NCBI RefSeq assembly: GCF_015751785.1
Contig: NZ_JADOTY010000001.1
Coordinates: 3,720,001-3,784,000, forward strand
Length of the DNA: 64,000 nt
Source of the DNA: Micromonospora vinacea
Lineage (GTDB): Bacteria; Actinomycetota; Actinomycetes; Mycobacteriales; Micromonosporaceae
Direction: 5' to 3'
This document shows positions 27,819 to 37,618 of the stretch, one piece after another. A program made the translations under genes and the position numbers. The notes under the pieces were generated by a model, which did no database searches, was not told the origin of the DNA, and worked only from the letters and a program-made list of their open reading frames with translations. Positions within the stretch are counted from its first letter, which is position 1. Each line of letters begins with the position of its first letter.

Positions 27819-30572
27819 TCACTCGCCGGCGCGGAGTACCTCGCTCAGCCGGTCGCGTCGCCGCAGCGCCGACTCGACAGGTACGACGGTGGCGGCCGCC
27901 GCCAGCAGCGCCACGCTCGCCAGGCCCAGCAGCCACCACGGCAGGACCGTCGCCGGGTCGTCGCCCTGGCCGGTGAGCAGCCGCAGGTCGAGCGGGCCGA
28001 GCGTCAGGCGCGCGAGCAGGGCCCCGAGTAGCGGGCCGCACACCGCGGCGACCACGACCGGCGGCAGCAGCTCTCCGGCAGCGACCCAGCGGACGTCGCG
28101 TGGTCGCAGGCCGAGGGTCCGCAGCCGGGTCAGGGTCTGCCACCGCTCCGACGCACCGGCGGCTGCGGCGAGCGTGAGGCCGAGCACTCCCAGCGCCAGC
28201 AGCACCGCGGCGGCCGTCCACGCCAGTCGTAGTAGCCCTTCGGTCAGCGGAGCCACTCGCTGCGCCCGCAGGGCGTCCGCGCGCAGCACGACGTCGGCGG
28301 CGACGCCGGTGTTCGACACGGCCCGCGCCGCGCCGGGACCGGTCACCCAGACGGTGTTCGGAACGGCGGGCAGCCCGGCCTCGGCGAGGGCTGCGGTGTC
28401 CACTATGACGACGTCGTTGGCGCCGCCGACGGAGGGAGCGGTACCGACCGCGGCGAGACGGATCGCCGGGGCGCCGTCCCGGGGTAGTTGCAGCCGCGTG
28501 CCGGTCCGCAGAGCACCGTCGCTTGATCGGACCAACGCTGGGATGTCCCCGGGGCCGGGACCGGGTGCCGTGAGCCGGGCCAGCGCCGGTGCGTCGGGCA
28601 GCGGAGTGCTGGCCAGCAGGCGCTGGAAGGCGGCGGTGTCCACGATGACCAGCCGTGGGGTGAGCAGTGTCGACTCGGTGAAGACGCGTGCCGAGTCGGT
28701 GACCTGCGCGACGACGACCTGCTCCACCCCCGGTGCGGCGGCGACGCGTTCGGCGAGTGCGGGCGTGGCGGCGTCGGCGCCGACGTCGAGGCGGGCGTCG
28801 GCGCCGACGGTGCTCCACGCGCCGTCGGCCAGGCCCCGGGTGACTGTGGTGCCGAGGATGAGCGCGAACGACGCGAGCGCCGTGGTGCTGACCAGAACCA
28901 GCAGCGGCAGCGCGCGCCCGGCCTTTGTGGCCGCCTGGGCGGCACTGAACACGGCCAGCGGGCGGCGCGAGCGCAGGGCCCGTCGGAGCGCGAACCGTGC
29001 CCCGAGGGGTAGTAGCCGGAGCAGGACGAGCGAGCCGACGAGCGCGCCCAGAGTGAGGGCGCTGATCGGCAGGATCAGGTCTCCGGTCAGCTCACCGGTG
29101 TCGCCGTCGGAGGCGACGGGCAGGAGCCTGCGCTGGTGCAGTGTGACGAAGGCGGCGACCGCGGCGATCAGGACAGCGGCCTCCACGGCGGCGCGGCGCA
29201 ACTGGCCGGTGGCCCGGATCCAGCGCCGAGCGGCCGGGTTGGCGGGTTGGCGCCGGTCGCGGCTGGCGCGGGCGGCGGTGAGGGTGCCGAACGTCGGCCC
29301 GGCGACGGCACCGGCCAGGACCACGGGAACGGCCCAGGTCCAGGAGACGCCCGGTGCGGCCGCGCGGGCGAGCGCGAGCCCGACGGCGGCGGCCGACAGG
29401 GACACCACTGTGGACTCGATGATCAGTTCCGCGCCGAGGTCGGGTAGCGCCGCCCCACGCTGCCGGGCGGCGCTCAGCACCGGGGTACGGCGGCGGACCA
29501 GCAGGTCGGCGGCGAGCAGCAGGACCAGTACCGTGGCGGTCAGCACCCCGGCGAGCAGGACGGCGGCCTGTGCGGAAGCGGCGCTGTTCCGGGTACGGGC
29601 GTCGCGCAGGGCGGTGTCGAGTTGCGACTCCCACAGCAGGGACTGTTCGCGGTCGCCTGATGAGCCGGAAGCCGCCTTGAGCTTGACCACCTGGCTGGCG
29701 AGCGCCGCGGTGGCGTCCCAGGTGAGCGCCTCGGGAACGGGTGCGAAGTGGACGGTGCGCCGCAGTTGGTCCTCGTCGACGGCGAGCCGGGCGTCCGGTA
29801 ACGACTCGCGCGACAGCAGGCCGGCGAACCGGGTGGTCCCCACGCCGTCGGCGCCGGGTACGGGGCGCAGTAGCGCCGGGGCGAGTCGCCACGCTGGGTC
29901 GGCGCTGTCCGCGGGTCGGTAGATCCCGCTGATCCGGACGTCCTTGTCGCGACCCTGGCCGTCGCTGACCGGGATGCGGTCGCCGGGGCCGAGGTCGAGT
30001 GCTGTGGCGTCCTCCTCGGACAGGCCGACCTGCACCGGCCAGGGCGGTCCGTCGTAGGGGGTCTCGACGTACTCGTCGGAGACGGCGGGGCCGGGCCGGC
30101 TGCCGGCGATCCAGGTCACGTCCGGGCCGCCGAGGTCACCGGCCAGGTAGGTGAACTGGAAGGTACGCGGCACGCTGCCGCCGGTGATGCTGAGGATCGG
30201 GCCGTTGACGGCGGCGACGGGCGGGAGCAGCGCGGCGTCCAGGTCGGGCCCGAGCGCGTCGGTCGCCCGGGCGCGGAAGTCGTCTATGGCCTCGGCGAGG
30301 CCGGGCATCCGCACCCGCCCGCCGGTCGGCCCGTCGTCGCGTTCCCAGTTGGCATGGACGAGGACGTTCGCGTCGGTGCCAGCGCGGCGGACCGTGTCCT
30401 GGACGGCGTCGTCGGCGGCGGCGCGGAGCAGCGCCGGCACGGCCCCGGCGAGCAGCGTGACGGCCGCGATGACGGCGGCGGTGAGCAGCAGCGGCCCCGC
30501 GTCGGTACGGCCTCGGCCGCGGATGCTGGGCCAGTGCGGCGCCGGCCACCGGCGGGTCAGCCACCTGTTCAC
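27819..30572 (-). CDS. large FtsX-type ABC permease, second of a pair
   Basis: 917 residues from GTG 30572 (VNRWLTRRWPAPHWP), which overlaps the preceding permease stop by GTGA. A first membrane helix (LLLTAAVIAAVTLLAGAVPALL) is followed by an extracytoplasmic domain (about 60-340). Two sets of FtsX-like helices are separated by a second outside domain: about 345-450 and 480-620, then the C-terminal three helices (AWTAAAVLLALGVLGLTLA, LLGALLARLT and LLGLASVALLAAAATVV). No secretion or peptidase motifs. It works with the adjacent permease and two ATPases; likely roles are export of a lipid or peptide, or signalling to a cell-wall enzyme. Confidence 0.87.
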   Translation of the reverse strand: MNRWLTRRWPAPHWPSIRGRGRTDAGPLLLTAAVIAAVTLLAGAVPALLRAAADDAVQDTVRRAGTDANVLVHANWERDDGPTGGRVRMPGLAEAIDDFRARATDALGPDLDAALLPPVAAVNGPILSITGGSVPRTFQFTYLAGDLGGPDVTWIAGSRPGPAVSDEYVETPYDGPPWPVQVGLSEEDATALDLGPGDRIPVSDGQGRDKDVRISGIYRPADSADPAWRLAPALLRPVPGADGVGTTRFAGLLSRESLPDARLAVDEDQLRRTVHFAPVPEALTWDATAALASQVVKLKAASGSSGDREQSLLWESQLDTALRDARTRNSAASAQAAVLLAGVLTATVLVLLLAADLLVRRRTPVLSAARQRGAALPDLGAELIIESTVVSLSAAAVGLALARAAAPGVSWTWAVPVVLAGAVAGPTFGTLTAARASRDRRQPANPAARRWIRATGQLRRAAVEAAVLIAAVAAFVTLHQRRLLPVASDGDTGELTGDLILPISALTLGALVGSLVLLRLLPLGARFALRRALRSRRPLAVFSAAQAATKAGRALPLLVLVSTTALASFALILGTTVTRGLADGAWSTVGADARLDVGADAATPALAERVAAAPGVEQVVVAQVTDSARVFTESTLLTPRLVIVDTAAFQRLLASTPLPDAPALARLTAPGPGPGDIPALVRSSDGALRTGTRLQLPRDGAPAIRLAAVGTAPSVGGANDVVIVDTAALAEAGLPAVPNTVWVTGPGAARAVSNTGVAADVVLRADALRAQRVAPLTEGLLRLAWTAAAVLLALGVLGLTLAAAAGASERWQTLTRLRTLGLRPRDVRWVAAGELLPPVVVAAVCGPLLGALLARLTLGPLDLRLLTGQGDDPATVLPWWLLGLASVALLAAAATVVPVESALRRRDRLSEVLRAGE

Positions 30573-33500
30573 GGCGACACCCGCAGGTGCGCGGCGTCGG
30601 CCCGGCGGACCTGGACGGTGACCACGACGGCGACCGCCAGCATGCATCCGGCCAGCAGGACGGCGAGCAGTGCGGCCTCGGCTGGCCACGGCCAGTGTGG
30701 CTGGGGGGCCGGAACGGGCGCGGCGCCGGTGTCGGAGCGCACGAGCAGGGGAGCGACGACGCGGGTGGCGAGCGTGCCGACGGCCGCGCCCGCCGCGAGC
30801 AGGGGCAGCAGAACGCCGGCGTGCTGGCCGAGCAGCACGGCCCGGATGCCGCGTCGGGACATCCCCAGGCCGCGCAGCCGCGTCACCTCGACGGCCCGGA
30901 CCTGTAGATCACCGGTGACGTGCAGGACGACGCCGGCGAGCAGCAGCAGGGCCGCGGCCGGGACGATGAGCCGGAGCGCGGCCGGCACCCCGGCACTCAG
31001 CGGGCCGCCGGTGAGGCGGGCGGTCTCCGCCTCGCGGGTCGCGACGGTGCCCAGGTGCAGGGCGGTGGCCCGCTCGGCGGCACCGGGACCGGCTGGGTGG
31101 CCGACCCACCAGGCGTCGACCGGGAACGTCAGGTCGCCGATGACGGCGCGTGCCCGGGACAGCGCGTCCAGGTCGGCCAGGACGGCGACGGCGCCCGGGG
31201 CGGACGGTACGGTCGGGACGACCTCGGCGACGACGACCGGGACGGGCGTGGTGCCGACCGTGACGCTGAGCTGGCTGCCGCTCTGGGCGCCGACCTCGCT
31301 GGCGAAGCGGGCGGAGACGGCGACGGGCACCGGGCCCGGGTCCGGGAAAGCGGTGGCGACGAGGGTCCGGGCGGCGTCGTCGGCGCCGCCGAGGTCGACG
31401 GTCGCGGCCATCCGCAGCGCGGTTCCCGTCGGCGTGGCGGACGCCGTGACGGTCAGGTCGTTCACCTTGCTCGGGACCGGCGGCGCGGACGTGGCGGTCC
31501 AATCCGATCCGTGGGTGGGCCTCTCCGCCGACCCGGCGGACGGCACGGTGAGTGTGACGGCTACGGCGACGGGTCGGCCGACCGCGTCGGAGGTGATCGG
31601 CAGGGCGACCGCGACGAGGCGCTGCCCGTCAGCCGTCGCGCAGGCGGGCAGCCGAAAGTCCTGACCGTCGAGCGGTACGGCGGGACCGGTGCAGGACGTC
31701 CGGAGACCGGTGGTGTCCTGCAGCAGCAGCCGGGGCGTCACGGCGAGCGGGGTGTCACCGGCGGCTGTCCCGCTCAGGACGAGCGGGGCCCCGGTCGGAA
31801 CGGCGAGGCCGGTGACCCGGGTGCGTGGCGCCAGCGTGGTGCCCACGTCCGCCCATCCGCGGTCGCCGTCCAGCCGCCCGCGCAGCAGCGCGTCGGCGCG
31901 GGTGGTGTCGACGGCTACCAGGCGCGGCGCATCGCCGGCGCCGCCGAGCCACTGACCGACGGCGGTACCACGGTCGAGGACCGGACTCACGGCCCCCGCG
32001 GTGGCCGCGCCGACGAGCGCGCCCTCTCCGGGCACCGGCGCCGTGCTGAGGGTGAGTGCCAGGTCGGTGCCGACGGAGAGCGCGGCCTGGTCGCGTTGCG
32101 ACTGGTGCCACGTGTTGTCGAAGGCGAGGCCGAAGGTTCCGGCCGCGCAGGCCAGTCCGACGAGCAGCCCGGCGGCGACCGCCTGTGGCCGGCGGGCGGT
32201 CTCGGAGACCGCCAGCGGAAGGACCAGCCCGCGGGCGCGGTACGCCAGCCGGTCCGCGCCGCGAAGGGCCGGCAGTACCACCCGGAGAGCCAGGGCGGCG
32301 CCCGCGGTGAGCAGCAGCGCCGGCGCGAGCACCCGGACCGTGTCGGCGCGTGGGCTGGCGGTGGAGGGCTGCGCGTACAGCTGCCACCAGCCGGCGGCGG
32401 CGAACACCGCGAGCATCAAGTCGGCGCCGGATCGGGCCAGCAGTTCGCGGCGGGTGCGCTGGTCGCCGGCGACCGGGACGGGCCGGATCGCCAGGACGGT
32501 GAGGACAGCGGCGAGCACCAGCGCGCCGCCGGTGACCGCGAGGACCTGGGCACCGGCGATGGCCGGCCGGACGGTCAGGCCGGCGTCGTCCATCGGCGGC
32601 AGGTGGGTCAAGCCGGCGTGCACAGCCGACGAGGCCGGTATCGCGAGCGCGGCGGCGACGGCGGCGACGAGCCCGGCCTCGAGTGCCGCGGTGGCGGCGA
32701 GTTGGCGACGGCTGGTGCCCAGGGCGGACCGCAGGGCGGTCTCGTCGGCGCGTATGCCAGTGGTCAGCCGGCCGGCGAGGACGAGTGCCGTCGCGGCCAG
32801 GACACCGCCGAGGACGGCGACGGCGAGCACGACGGCGGCGGTGACCTGCCGTTGATCGTCGGCGGACCGCAGGGTCAGCGGCAGGTCGGAGGAGACACGT
32901 GCGAGCCCGACACGGTCGCCGAGGGTGCCGGCCAGCCGGCGGTCGGCGGTGCGGATGGCCCCGGCCACGGTCTCCAGGTCGTGGCGGTTGGGCTGGGACA
33001 GGTCCGGATGGGCGGTGACCTCCATCCGGTCGACTGTGGCACCGGTGGTGACCAGGTCGGCGAGGTCGACGAGGAACGGGCCGTAGGCGTTGACCGGCTG
33101 CATGAAGCGGCCGTCCCGGTAGCCGGTGGCGGAGCCGGCCGCGGCGAGCGGGTCGCGGTCCCAGCCGCGTCCCGGCAGGGGGCGTACGACACCGACGACT
33201 GTCACGTCGATGGCCGGGACGGGCGCGTGGGCCAGTTCGGCGCCGAGGCGCACCCGGCGACCGGGGGCGAGGCCGAGCAGTTGTGCGGTGGATTCCAGCA
33301 GCACCGCGTCGCCAGGGTGCTGTGGCCAGCGCCCGGTGACCAACTCGCCGCGGGTGGGCAGGTCGTCCAGCCCCGACAGGTACGCCTGGGCCGGGACGGT
33401 GGTGCCCTTGGCGAGCCCGGGCGGCAGCGCCCGCAGCACCGTGGACGCCCGTGCGGTCGTGGTCGCCGGGAACGGTGTGAGCGCGGAGGCCACCACGGTG

Positions 33501-33733
33501 CGGGTGTCGGCGGCGACGGACGGCGTGTGCTGGCCCTCGACGGCGCCGGTGTAGACGGTCACGTCGACGGCGGCGGGGGCGGCGCGGGACATGGCGACCT
33601 CCAGCGCCCGCTCGGCGGTGCGGGTGACCAGCAGGGTGCAGGTACCCAGCACTGTCGCGCCGATCGTGACGACCCCGAGGAGGGCTGCCAGCAACGGCCA
33701 CTGCGCGCGGGCGCGCCGGCTGACCAGCCTCAT
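30569..33733 (-). CDS. large FtsX-type ABC permease, first of a pair
   Basis: 1054 residues, ATG 33733. The first membrane helix (WPLLAALLGVVTIGATVLGTCTLLV) is followed by a large outside domain (about 45-290) and a three-helix FtsX block (VTAAVVLAVAVLGGVLAATALVLAG; LAATAALEAGLVAAVAAALAIPASSA; VLAVTGGALVLAAVLTVLAIR). A middle pair and a second outside domain (about 520-900) come next, then a last FtsX block ending in a basic VQVRRADAAHLRVSP. The duplicated permease layout is typical of actinobacterial MacB-type systems of about ten helices. Coupled to the next permease by a 4-base overlap. Confidence 0.88.
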   Translation of the reverse strand: MRLVSRRARAQWPLLAALLGVVTIGATVLGTCTLLVTRTAERALEVAMSRAAPAAVDVTVYTGAVEGQHTPSVAADTRTVVASALTPFPATTTARASTVLRALPPGLAKGTTVPAQAYLSGLDDLPTRGELVTGRWPQHPGDAVLLESTAQLLGLAPGRRVRLGAELAHAPVPAIDVTVVGVVRPLPGRGWDRDPLAAAGSATGYRDGRFMQPVNAYGPFLVDLADLVTTGATVDRMEVTAHPDLSQPNRHDLETVAGAIRTADRRLAGTLGDRVGLARVSSDLPLTLRSADDQRQVTAAVVLAVAVLGGVLAATALVLAGRLTTGIRADETALRSALGTSRRQLAATAALEAGLVAAVAAALAIPASSAVHAGLTHLPPMDDAGLTVRPAIAGAQVLAVTGGALVLAAVLTVLAIRPVPVAGDQRTRRELLARSGADLMLAVFAAAGWWQLYAQPSTASPRADTVRVLAPALLLTAGAALALRVVLPALRGADRLAYRARGLVLPLAVSETARRPQAVAAGLLVGLACAAGTFGLAFDNTWHQSQRDQAALSVGTDLALTLSTAPVPGEGALVGAATAGAVSPVLDRGTAVGQWLGGAGDAPRLVAVDTTRADALLRGRLDGDRGWADVGTTLAPRTRVTGLAVPTGAPLVLSGTAAGDTPLAVTPRLLLQDTTGLRTSCTGPAVPLDGQDFRLPACATADGQRLVAVALPITSDAVGRPVAVAVTLTVPSAGSAERPTHGSDWTATSAPPVPSKVNDLTVTASATPTGTALRMAATVDLGGADDAARTLVATAFPDPGPVPVAVSARFASEVGAQSGSQLSVTVGTTPVPVVVAEVVPTVPSAPGAVAVLADLDALSRARAVIGDLTFPVDAWWVGHPAGPGAAERATALHLGTVATREAETARLTGGPLSAGVPAALRLIVPAAALLLLAGVVLHVTGDLQVRAVEVTRLRGLGMSRRGIRAVLLGQHAGVLLPLLAAGAAVGTLATRVVAPLLVRSDTGAAPVPAPQPHWPWPAEAALLAVLLAGCMLAVAVVVTVQVRRADAAHLRVSP

Positions 33734-33740
33734 CGTCGCG

Positions 33741-34463
33741 TCACCCGGCGTCCGGCACGGGTGCGTACGGCTGCTCGGCCGCCTGCTCGTCGAGGTGCCC
33801 GTCGTGGATGCGGATCACCCGGTCGGCCAGGGCCATCATCACCGCGTCGTGCGTCGACACGAGGACGGTGACGCCTTCGGATTCCACTATCCCGCGCAGC
33901 AGGGCCATCACCGACAGGCCTGTCTCGGCGTCCAGTTGCCCGGTGGGCTCGTCGGCGAGCAGAAGCTGGGGCGAGGCGGCCAGCGCGCGGGCGATCGCCA
34001 CCCGCTGCTGCTGGCCGCCGGACAGCTCGGCCGGCCGCTGCCGGGCGTGGTCGGCCAGGCCGATCAGCTCCAGCAGCAACTCGACCCGCCGCTCGCGCTC
34101 GGCCGGGGCGACGCGGGCCATCCGCAGCGGGGCCGCAACGTTCTCGGCGGCCGACAGCACCGGGATCAACCCGAAGCTCTGGAAGACGTACGACACCTTC
34201 TCGCGCCGCAGCCGGGACAGGCCGTCCTCGTCGAGCGCTGTGACGTCGGTGCGGTCGACGTGCACGGTGCCGGCGTCCGGGCGGTCCAGGCCGCCGATGA
34301 CGTTGAGCAGGGTGGTCTTGCCCGAACCGGACCGGCCGACGAGCGCCACCATCGAACCGGCGGCCACGTCGAACGACACGCCGTTCAGGGCGTGGACGAC
34401 TGTCGGCCCGGTGCGGAAGCGCCGGTGTACACCGCGCACGCTCAGCAGCGGCTCGTTGCTCAT
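33741..34463 (-). CDS. ABC transporter ATP-binding protein (LolD/MacB type)
   Basis: 240 residues, ATG 34463. Walker A GRSGSGKTT near 41-49, the Q-loop VFQSFGLIPVLSAAENV, signature LSGGQQQRVAIARALA, Walker B LLLADEPTGQLD and switch VSTHD. These are the markers of the LolD/MacB/FtsE subfamily that drives FtsX-type permeases. It begins within the stop of the AbrB-tailed ATPase gene (ATGA overlap) and ends 7 bp before the first large permease, so the four genes form one operon with two distinct ATPases. Confidence 0.95.
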   Translation of the reverse strand: MSNEPLLSVRGVHRRFRTGPTVVHALNGVSFDVAAGSMVALVGRSGSGKTTLLNVIGGLDRPDAGTVHVDRTDVTALDEDGLSRLRREKVSYVFQSFGLIPVLSAAENVAAPLRMARVAPAERERRVELLLELIGLADHARQRPAELSGGQQQRVAIARALAASPQLLLADEPTGQLDAETGLSVMALLRGIVESEGVTVLVSTHDAVMMALADRVIRIHDGHLDEQAAEQPYAPVPDAG

Positions 34464-35392
34464 TCGCCGCTTCCCGAGTCGGGGTGGATCGTGATGTGGT
34501 CGGGTTCCAGGGCCAGCCGGACCCGTCGGGTCAGCGCCAGCGCCTGGCGGAACTCGCGGGGCACCTGGACCCGCCCGGCCCGGTCCATCACCGCGTACTC
34601 CTCGGCGGTCATGTGCGTGTCGCCCTCCGCGTTGGTGGTGGTGCGCCGCAGGACCTCGCTGCTGGTGCGCCCGTCCCGGATCGCGACGGTCCGTTCGACC
34701 TGGCCGCTGACCTCCGGATCGTGGGTCACCACGACGACTGTGACGCCGTAGCGCCGGTTGACGTCCCGCAGCACGCCGAAGACCTCAGCCGACGTGGCGG
34801 CGTCCAGCTCGCCGGTCGGCTCGTCGGCGAGCAGGACCCGCGGCTGGTTGGCCAGCGCCACAGCGATCGCGACCCGCATCTGCTGCCCGCCGGAGAGTTG
34901 CCCGGGGCGCCGATCGGCGCAGTCGGCGACACCGAGGCTGTCCAGCAGTTCGGCCGCGCGCTCCCGGCGCTCCTTCTTAGCGGTGCGGGCCGCCGTCATC
35001 GGCAGGTCCACCATCTCCCGTGCGGTCAGGTAGGGGATCAGGTTGCTCGCCGTCTGCTGCCGTACGAACCCGACGGTGTGCCGCCGGTAGTCCACCCGGT
35101 CGGCGCGGGACATGGCCAGCAGATTCCACCGGTCGACGCGGACCCGCCCGGCGGTGGGGGCGTCGATGCCGGCCAGGATGGAGAGCAGCGTCGACTTGCC
35201 CGATCCGGAGGCGCCGACGACGGCGACCAGCTCACCGCTCTGCACTGCCAGGTCCAGCCCCTGTAGTGCCTGCACCTCGATCGAACCGGTCTGGTAGATC
35301 CGCACCAGGTTCTCGCAGACGATGAGCGCGTCCCGGCCGAACTCGGGGGCCCGCGCGGATGGCTGCGGCAGGGACAGCGGTGAGCTGGACAT
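34460..35392 (-). CDS. ABC ATPase with C-terminal AbrB/SpoVT-like domain
   Basis: 310 residues, ATG 35392 (MSSSPLSLPQPS); an in-frame start further upstream is possible but lacks similarity. An ABC ATPase spans about 22-240: Walker A GASGSGKST, Q-loop FVRQQTASNLIPYLTAREMV, signature LSGGQQMRVAIAVALA, Walker B LLADEPTGELD, switch VVTHD. After a linker, residues about 261-310 read EYAVMDRAGRVQVPREFRQ, a classic swapped-hairpin AbrB/MazE/SpoVT opening, followed by LTRRVRLALEPDHITIHP. That domain normally binds DNA or mediates dimerisation, so the ATPase may sense or regulate as well as power transport. First gene of the four-gene operon. Confidence 0.9.
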   Translation of the reverse strand: MSSSPLSLPQPSARAPEFGRDALIVCENLVRIYQTGSIEVQALQGLDLAVQSGELVAVVGASGSGKSTLLSILAGIDAPTAGRVRVDRWNLLAMSRADRVDYRRHTVGFVRQQTASNLIPYLTAREMVDLPMTAARTAKKERRERAAELLDSLGVADCADRRPGQLSGGQQMRVAIAVALANQPRVLLADEPTGELDAATSAEVFGVLRDVNRRYGVTVVVVTHDPEVSGQVERTVAIRDGRTSSEVLRRTTTNAEGDTHMTAEEYAVMDRAGRVQVPREFRQALALTRRVRLALEPDHITIHPDSGSGE

Positions 35393-35548
35393 GATTGAAG
35401 CAGTTTCGCAATCGGCGGCTTCGTCGACCATGCCCGGGGCGGCTTTCCTGCATGCTGGACGGCACCGCCTCGGGGTTCTGCCACGGGCAGATCCGCTGCC
35501 GGCGAACAGGGGTGTCCTCCGCCGACCCGGGCCGGCAGTGTGGAGCGC

Positions 35549-36541
35549 ATGAGACTGCTGGTGCTGGGCGGTACGGGTTTCGTGGGCGGGGCGACGGTCA
35601 CTGAGGCGGTCCGCCGTGGCTGGTCGGTGACGGTGTTCAACCGCGGGCTGCACGGCATGGTGCCGCCCGGCGTACACCGGTTGCGTGGTGATCGCACCGC
35701 CCCGGACGGCCTGGCGGCTCTGGCCGGAGGCGAGTGGGACGTCGTGGTGGACACCTGGGACGGCGCTCCACGGGCGGTACGGGACGCGGCCCGCACGCTG
35801 GCCGGCGCGGTCGCGCACTACGCCTACGTCTCCAGCGGCTCGGTCTACGCCCCGCCGGTCCCGGCGAACGTCGGCGAGGAGGCGTCCACGGTGGAGGCCC
35901 GCGCCGACGCCACCGAGGGGGACTACGCGCAGTTGAAGGCGGGCGGGGAGTTGGCCGCGACGGAGGTCTACGGCGAGCGGGCGTTGCTGGTGCGTGCCGG
36001 GCTGATCCTCGGGCCGGGGGAGGACATCGGCCGCCTGCCCTGGTGGCTGCGGCGGGTGTCCCGGGGCGGTGACGTGCTCGCGCCGGGCCCGGCCGACCTG
36101 CCCGTGCAGTACGTCGACGTGCGCGACCTGGCCCGGTGGACGCTGGACCGGGCCGTCGAGGGAACGGGCGGCGCGTTCAACGTGATCAGCCACCCGGGGC
36201 ACACCACCATGGGCGAGCTGCTGGACTCGGTCGTCGCGGTGACCGGCTCCGACGCCCGACTGCGGTGGACCGACCCGGAGCCGATCCTGGCCGCTGGCGT
36301 GGTCCCGTGGAACGACCTGCCGATCTGGGTACCGCGCGGTCACGAGTTCCGGTGGTTGCAGGAGCGTGGCGTGCAGAAGGCGTACGCCGCGGGGTTGACC
36401 TGCCGACCGGTGGCCGAAACCGTCGCCGACACCTGGCGTTGGCTGACCGCCGTGGGGTCGGTGCCGCCGCGCGCCGGTCGACCGGCCCGGGAGCCGGTGG
36501 GCCTTGACCCCGAGCGGGAGGCGGCGCTGCTCGCCGTCTGA
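35549..36541 (+). CDS. NAD(P)-dependent epimerase/reductase (extended SDR)
   Basis: 330 residues, ATG 35549; a GTG three codons before is possible. Rossmann start RLLVLGGTGFVGGATV (GxxGxxG), then VTVFNRG, with an NADP-type Arg, and YAYVSSGSVYAP. The catalytic Tyr-x3-Lys appears as DYAQLKAGGE. VQYVDVRDLARWTLD and GGAFNVISHPGHTTMGELLD are the usual sugar/flavonoid-reductase blocks. It resembles the isoflavone-reductase-like/CSP41-like branch; substrate unknown. Divergent from the ABC operon across 156 bp. Confidence 0.88.
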   Translation: MRLLVLGGTGFVGGATVTEAVRRGWSVTVFNRGLHGMVPPGVHRLRGDRTAPDGLAALAGGEWDVVVDTWDGAPRAVRDAARTLAGAVAHYAYVSSGSVYAPPVPANVGEEASTVEARADATEGDYAQLKAGGELAATEVYGERALLVRAGLILGPGEDIGRLPWWLRRVSRGGDVLAPGPADLPVQYVDVRDLARWTLDRAVEGTGGAFNVISHPGHTTMGELLDSVVAVTGSDARLRWTDPEPILAAGVVPWNDLPIWVPRGHEFRWLQERGVQKAYAAGLTCRPVAETVADTWRWLTAVGSVPPRAGRPAREPVGLDPEREAALLAV

Positions 36542-36553
36542 GCCCTGGGCCGC

Positions 36554-37528
36554 TCAGGTCTGCGCCACCGGCAGGTCCAACACCTCGTCGACGCCACGTC
36601 GCGGGGTCGGCCGACCTGGCTGGCCGTACCCGATCCGCAGCACCATCTGCGGTGTGCCGAACCGTCCCAGTGACAGCCGCAGTTGCTCCCGCGCCGCGGG
36701 CACCTCGATCGGCTGGGACAGCATCGACACGCTGAGTCCGGCGTCCGTGGCGGTGAGCAGCAGGCGTTGCAGGGCCTGCCCGGCGATCACCTGGTCCACG
36801 GCGGTGTTGCCCACCGAGCCCAGCACCCCCACCAGGGGTTCCGGTTCGAAGTCCCGCCCGGGGGCGCGGTCACGCCCACCGTAGGCGCGGGTCGGGAGGA
36901 CGTCCTGCGGCTCGCCCTGCGGACCTCCGGCCGAACTGGGCACGCCGTCCGGGGTCGGCTCCCGGCGCAGCCACCGTTCCCGTTCGGCCCGGTACGCGGG
37001 GTCGCGCTCCAGCACCCGGTGCGCGCTGCGCGCGAGCTCTCCGAACGCGGAGACCGCGCTCACCCCGATCAGCAGTTCCAACCAGCACTGCTCGGCATGG
37101 GCCGCCTCGCCGAGGCGCCACCGGGCGTCGGCCGGCACCGGGTCCGGCCAGAACGGCTGGCGGTTGCTGAATCGGCGTGGCATTGCCGCGTACAGGCTCT
37201 GCTCGGTGGGGGTGGGTCGGCGCGGAAGGTCCGGTACCAGCCGGGCCAGCAGGTCCGGCTCGGCCGGGTCGGGGCGCAGCCGTACCCGGGCCGGGATGCC
37301 GGCCACGGCCAGGGCGATCCGCAGGTTGAACAACGCCGCGCCGCAGGCGATCCGGACGCCCCACCCGCTCGGGTCGGTCGCCGGTAGCCGGCGGGAAGGG
37401 TCGGCCAGCACCTCGATGCCGCCGTCGCGCAGCCGCAGCCGCCACGGTTGGGTGTTGTGCAACGACGGTGCCCGGACCGCGTCCACGGCGGCGGTCCGTA
37501 GCTGGGCTGCGGTGTAGCCGATGTCCAT
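36554..37528 (-). CDS. Acg-type nitroreductase family protein 1
   Basis: 324 residues, ATG 37528 with GAGAGGAGC upstream. The N-terminal PSLHNTQPWRLRLRDGGIEVLADPSRRLPATDPSG is the hallmark of the Acg/Rv2032 family, a flavin-binding nitroreductase-like fold in which FMN is sequestered. CGAALFNLRIALAVAG and DQVIAGQALQRLLLTATDAGLSVSMLSQPIEVP complete it. In mycobacteria these genes belong to the DosR dormancy regulon and aid persistence. Here the gene is divergent from a dosR-like gene with two DosR-like boxes between them. A second paralogue lies at 40148. Confidence 0.9.
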   Translation of the reverse strand: MDIGYTAAQLRTAAVDAVRAPSLHNTQPWRLRLRDGGIEVLADPSRRLPATDPSGWGVRIACGAALFNLRIALAVAGIPARVRLRPDPAEPDLLARLVPDLPRRPTPTEQSLYAAMPRRFSNRQPFWPDPVPADARWRLGEAAHAEQCWLELLIGVSAVSAFGELARSAHRVLERDPAYRAERERWLRREPTPDGVPSSAGGPQGEPQDVLPTRAYGGRDRAPGRDFEPEPLVGVLGSVGNTAVDQVIAGQALQRLLLTATDAGLSVSMLSQPIEVPAAREQLRLSLGRFGTPQMVLRIGYGQPGRPTPRRGVDEVLDLPVAQT

Positions 37529-37618
37529 GGCGGTGCTCCTCTCCGGCTGGGCCGGCGGCGGGTGGTGCCGCGCTGGCCGGCGTACGTTCACGGTCCATCG
37601 TTCGGTGGTCGCCGAGCA

